A DNA stretch of 64,000 nt, taken from contig NC_043966.1 in NCBI RefSeq assembly GCF_902148855.1, positions 28,433,647 to 28,497,646 on the forward strand, given 5' to 3'. Each line of letters starts with the position of its first letter. Within the stretch, counting starts at the first letter, position 1. Under the pieces are notes generated by a model that saw only the letters and a list, made by a program, of their open reading frames with translations, did not search any database and was not told where the DNA came from. This DNA comes from Sphaeramia orbicularis. Lineage: Eukaryota > Chordata > Actinopteri > Kurtiformes > Apogonidae. Below are positions 59,773-64,000 of the stretch, one piece after another. The translations under genes were made by a program, and so were the position numbers.

Positions 59773-62169
59773 CTGTAGAGTAGAAGCTGCAGAGTCACTA
59801 GTGTCAGTCACTCCTGTGCTTCTCGGTATACTGGACACAATGTATCTGGAGCCCTTTGGCACAGGCTGTCTAACCACCAACTTTCCTTTCCTGGTCTCTG
59901 CTAGAAACAGACTGTACCAGTAGGCATCGTTGGACACCAGAGTGGAGTCTGCGATGGTGGAGTTCCTCTCACTGATCACACTGTTCCTGCAGGGAGGAGC
60001 TGTTTTACTGGCCTTGGGTTTCTGACACTTGAGCACAATAGTGACCAATATGGTGATGAGCAGGAGAAATGACACTGAGCCCAGACCAATGACCAAATAC
60101 AGGTTGAGGTCTGAGAAGATGTCATATTCTAGAGGCACCTCAGTCATGTCAGAGTAGGCCTTCACAGCAGTCTCCACTGTGGACAGCTTGATGGTGACTG
60201 TAGCGGACAGAGCAGGCTGTCCGTTGTCCTTGGCAACAACCACCAGCTGCTGGTGGCGTGGATCTCTGTAACTGAACATCCTCATGGTCCGGATCTCTCC
60301 GTTGTATTGGTCCAGACTGAACAGGTTGGCATCAGTCACCTGGAGAAACTGGTAGGTAATCCGAGAGTTGTGCACCGAGTCTATGTCCAAGGCTATCACC
60401 TTGGCAACCAGGGAGCCTTTATCGGTGGATCTGGGGATCTTTTCCTCCACCACTGAGCCGTGGGCTCGCCACGGAGACACAATAACAGGAGCATTGTCAT
60501 TCTGATCCACAATGATGATGTGGACAGTCACGTTACTGCTGAGAGGAGGAGAACCAGAGTCTCTGGCCTCAATGTGGAAAAGAAACTCCTTCTCAATCTC
60601 ATAGTCAAAGGTTTTCAGTGCGTAAAGGTTCCCGTTCTCTGGATTGATGGAGAACAGCATGGACATGGAGGTGTTGGCTATCTCCTTCTCCAGGATGAAA
60701 TAAACTAGATACTGGTTTTCATGGAGGTCAGGGTCAAACGCAGTGAGTGAACTGAGCAAGGCTCCTGGTGCATTATTCTCCATTACACGTATAGTATAAA
60801 ATGACTGAGGGAACTGTGGAACATTATCATTAACATCCAGCAGCTCTAAAGTCATTGTTTCATTATCAGATAAAGGAGGAGAACCTCTGTCTGTAACAGT
60901 GAATGTAATGTCATATTCTGGAACCTTCTCACGGTCTAATGGCTCTGAAACCACTAACTCATAATAGTTATCAGAGGATTCCCTCAGTTTAAAAGGCATA
61001 TGATCTGGAATGTGAAGATCAACCACTCCATTATCACCTGAGTCCTTATCACTGACACTAACTACTGCTATCACTGTGTCTAATTTGATGTCTTCACTGA
61101 CTGGACTCTGAAATGATTTAATAGATATTTCTGGGTGGTTATCATTCATATCTTCAACCATAATTTTTATTGTACACTGTCCTGATAAACTATTAGTTCC
61201 TTTGTCTGTTGCTATAACTTCCATGTCATAAATCCTGAAATCTTCATAATTTAACACCCCCTTGACTGTAATTTCACCAGTAGAGGGATTTAATATAAAT
61301 GTTTCTTGTGTTTTTTCAGAAGTATAAAGACTATATGAATATATAATTTCTGAATTTGATCCTTCATCTAAGTCTGTTGCATTTAGACGAACTACAAGAC
61401 TGCCTATAGGAGAATTTTCCATTATTTTTATGTCGTAGGTTGGTTGGTCAAATTTTGGTGCGTTATCGTTTGTGTCCATAACGTGCACAATTACACTTGC
61501 GGTGCCAGATCGAGCGGGTGTACCACCATCCAAAGCAGTTAATATTAAGTTATGAACAGCTTGCTGTTCTCTGTCTAAGGCCCTTTTCAATATCAAATCG
61601 GCAAATTTCGACCCTTCTCTTCCTGTCTGAACCTCGATATTGAAATGTTCGCTGTCACTCAAATGGTACGTTTTCACCGTATTAATTCCTACATCGGGGT
61701 CAACAGCATTACTGAGAGAGAATCTCTCTCCTTTTGGCGTGGCTTCGGATATATCTAAATGAATGGCGTCTCTGCGGAACTGCGGGGCGTTGTCATTAAT
61801 ATCTAAAATTTCCACCTCTATATTAAAGATCCGCAATGGATTTTCTAATATTACCTCTAATCTGAGATAGCAAGACATCACGGACTTTGATGGACAAAGG
61901 TATTCTCTATCTATCTTCTCAACAATGTAGAGTTCACCGGTTTCTTTGTTCACATCCAGATACTTTTTGCTGGAGATGATGTCGAGACGCATCTTCCTCT
62001 GTGTCAGTGTTTTTACATCCAGGCTCAAATCGGTAGCAACATTAGCAACAACCGATCCTTCTTTCATTTCCTCTGGTATTGAATAATGAGTCACTGAAGT
62101 CGAAATATGATCCACAAAGCAGAAAATAAAAAGAAAAGCGAGCAGCACGTACCTCTTACAAGACTCCAT
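59773..62169 (-). CDS. Clustered protocadherin variable exon, array B (MES trio)
   Basis: Codes for 799 residues from MESCKRYVLLAFLFIFCF; in-frame ATGs at 62187 (MGQLDN) and 62223 exist further up. The EC1 loop is CPSKSVMSC (seven residues between Cys). EC1 has DIISSKKYLDV for DIIANKKYLDV. EC2 reads DPDVGINTVKTYHLSDSEHF and EC3 FDQPTYDIKIMENS with SNSEIIYSYS and ETFILNPSTGE. The VCD and membrane block are as in the other members. Donor CAG|GTATGA, phase 0. Both RE1-like and CSE sites are well kept upstream. Confidence 0.94.
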
Positions 62170-62342
62170 GTTATCCAATTGTCCCATTGTCATGTTGGGC
62201 TTACCGCATTTCACCTGGTACATTGTACATTTCTGTTAAATTGGGTTTAGATTTAGAACATTTTCTTCCATGTGTATGAAGAAATTAATTGTCCTGGAAA
62301 TATGTAGGTAAAAACAAAGCACGACCGCGTTTTAGGTTGATT

Positions 62343-62363
62343 TTCAGCACCACGGAGCTGTCC
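62343..62363 (+). promoter_or_regulatory. RE1-like motif
   Basis: TTCAGCACCACGG followed by AGCTGTCC, 174 bases upstream of the ATG at 62169. Confidence 0.6.
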
Positions 62364-62432
62364 GCCACGTTTATGATCCGCCCAAATGACAGTGATACAC
62401 AATGATGGCTTTCATGGGCCGACATTTTAACA

Positions 62433-62450
62433 AACAGCGCCACCCTTTAT
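62433..62450 (-). promoter_or_regulatory. CSE/CTCF promoter element
   Basis: Plus strand aacagcgccaccctttat, 264 bases upstream of the ATG at 62169. Confidence 0.7.
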
Positions 62451-62454
62451 AATT

Positions 62455-62774
62455 CATGAGCTCAGTTTTATTTTTGCTTCGAAGACTGGAAAAGATTCAT
62501 TTTATTTTATTTATTTTATTCTATTTTTATTTAATTTAGTATTGCTGATAACAGTCGTGAGTTTTATTTGCATATGTAACCCAATGACGAACCACTCTAA
62601 ATTAAAAACACTGTTGCATTAGGTAACGCAAAATAAGTATGTAAATGATAATCATACCTGGAAAAACACAAAAAGACAGAGGAATAGAAAGTCCTGTCTT
62701 GCGTGATTTACATTGAAAAACACTGGTATGACAGACATTTACTGTATTAGATTGTAATACATATGTTCTCATAC
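62455..62774. other. Spacer without recognised gene
   Basis: AT-rich. A lone catacctgg at 62655 looks like an extra donor but is preceded by no coding tail. Confidence 0.5.
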
Positions 62775-64000
62775 CTGTAGAGTAGAAGCTGCAGAGTCAC
62801 TAGTGTCAGTCACTCCTGTGCTTCTCGGTATACTGGACACAATGTATCTGGAGCCCTTTGGCACAGGCTGTCTAACCACCAGCTTTCCTTTCCTGGTCTC
62901 TGCTAGAAACAGACTGTACCAGTAGGCATCGTTGGACACCAGGGTGGAGTCTGCGATGGTGGAGTTCCTCTCACTGATCACACTGTTCCTACAGGGAGGA
63001 GCTGTTTTACTGGCCTTGGGTTTCTGACACTTGAGCACAATAGTGACCAATATGGTGATGAGCAGGAGAAATGACACTGAGCCCAGACCAATGACCAAAT
63101 ACAGGTTGAGGTCTGAGAAGATGTCATATTCTAGAGGCACCTCAGTCATGTCAGAATAGGCCTTCACAGCAGTCTCCACTGTGGACAGCTTGATGGTGAC
63201 TGTAGCGGACAGAGCAGGCTGTCCGTTGTCCTTGGCAACGACCACCAGCTGCTGGTGGCGTGGATCTCTGTAACTGAACATCCTCATGGTCCGGATCTCT
63301 CCGTTGTATTGGTCCAGACTGAACAGGTTGACATCAGTCACCTGGAGAAACTGGTAGGTAATCCGAGAGTTGTGCACCGAGTCTATGTCCAAGGCTATCA
63401 CCTTGGCAACCAGGGAGCCTTTATCGGTGGATCTGGGGATTTTTTCCTCCACCACTGAGCCGTGGGCTCGCCACGGAGACACAATAACAGGAGCATTGTC
63501 GTTCTGATCCACAATGATGATGTGGACAGTCACGTTACTGCTGAGAGGAGGAGAACCAGAGTCTCTGGCCTCAATGTGGAAAAGAAACTCCTTCTCAATC
63601 TCATAGTCAAAGGTTTTCAGTGCGTAAAGGTTCCCGTTCTCTGGGTTGATGGAGAACAGCATGGACATGGAGGTGTTGGCTATCTCCTTCTCCAGGATGA
63701 AATAAACCAGATACTGGTTTTCATGGAGGTCAGGGTCAAACGCAGTGAGAGAACTGAGCAAGGCTCCTGGTGCATTATTCTCCATTACACGTATAGTATA
63801 AAATGACTGAGGGAACTGTGGCGCGTTGTCATTAACGTCTAAAAGATGCAGAGTTATAGTTTCATTGTCGGATAAAGGTGGTTTTCCTGCATCTGTTGCT
63901 ATCAATATGATATCATATTCTGGGGTTTTTTCTCGATCTAAGGGTTCAGACACTAAAAGTTTGTAATGCGTTGGTCTGTCTAAGGACTTATTAAGAATAA
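62775..64000 (-). CDS. Clustered protocadherin variable exon, array B, cut by the window edge
   Basis: The 3' 1226 bases of a further variable exon: end of EC4 (NKSLDRPTHYKLLVSEPLDRE), EC5, EC6, membrane helix and tail, then donor CAG|GTATGA. The frame is open to base 64000. Its EC4 end (KTPEYDIILIATDAGKPPLS and ETITLHLLDVNDNAPQF) is clearly different from the other nine array-B exons, while from FPQSFYTIRVMENN onward it is the same (one change, VTDVNLF for VTDANLF). It is thus a separate subtype whose 3' part has been homogenised. Confidence 0.93.

Noticed and set aside
62655-62663. Extra catacctgg donor-like word in the spacer
   Set aside because: No protocadherin tail codons precede it, so it is not evidence of a relic exon.

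Overview
The window is part of a clustered protocadherin locus of a ray-finned (teleost) fish. It holds a long run of single-exon, cadherin-type reading frames of about 785-803 codons, all on the minus strand. Each codes for a signal peptide, six cadherin (EC) repeats, one membrane segment and about 70-85 cytoplasmic residues, and each ends at a phase-0 splice donor. This is the variable-exon design of clustered Pcdh genes. The dispersed repeats are of common fish types. The species cannot be told from the sequence.

Transcription runs from high to low coordinates, so the right end of the window is upstream. Array B (62775-64000 down to 32004-34412) has ten variable exons; the most upstream one is cut by the window edge. 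Its proteins start their mature part with VTHYS(I/V)PEEM and the exons end in ...SDSAASTLQ. A gap of about 11 kb (20961-32003) follows. Array A (20960 down to 1380) has six variable exons whose mature proteins start (Q/E)(I/L)(R/K)Y and whose exons end in ...[10 protein letters not shown]. The promoter of a seventh array-A exon lies at 1-400, so its start codon sits just left of the window. The two arrays may correspond to the two alpha-type sub-arrays separated in zebrafish nomenclature (pcdh2aa and pcdh2ab); this is inference from recalled sequences.

Each promoter chooses its own first exon, which is then spliced to shared downstream exon(s). For array A those shared exons must lie left of the window. 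For array B no classical constant region (a WR(Y/F) motif exon, a lysine-rich terminal exon) was recognised in the gap. A very short candidate exon at 30929-30964 has a strong acceptor and reads Tyr-Pro-Lys-stop, so array-B proteins may have almost no constant tail.

Upstream of nearly every exon are two kinds of site at fixed distances: a CGCT/CTCF-type conserved promoter element about 170-265 bases from the ATG, and for ten promoters (including the one whose exon lies off-window) an RE1/NRSE (REST) motif. The gap also has a cluster of CTCF-like, RE1-like and RFX X-box motifs at 22.28-23.37 kb that resembles the HS5-1 enhancer design. Other gap contents are TTAA-flanked miniature transposons (one nested inside another), a second terminal-inverted-repeat element, simple repeats and a fish dispersed repeat. 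The second halves of the exons are almost identical within each array, a sign of gene conversion, while the N-terminal parts differ.
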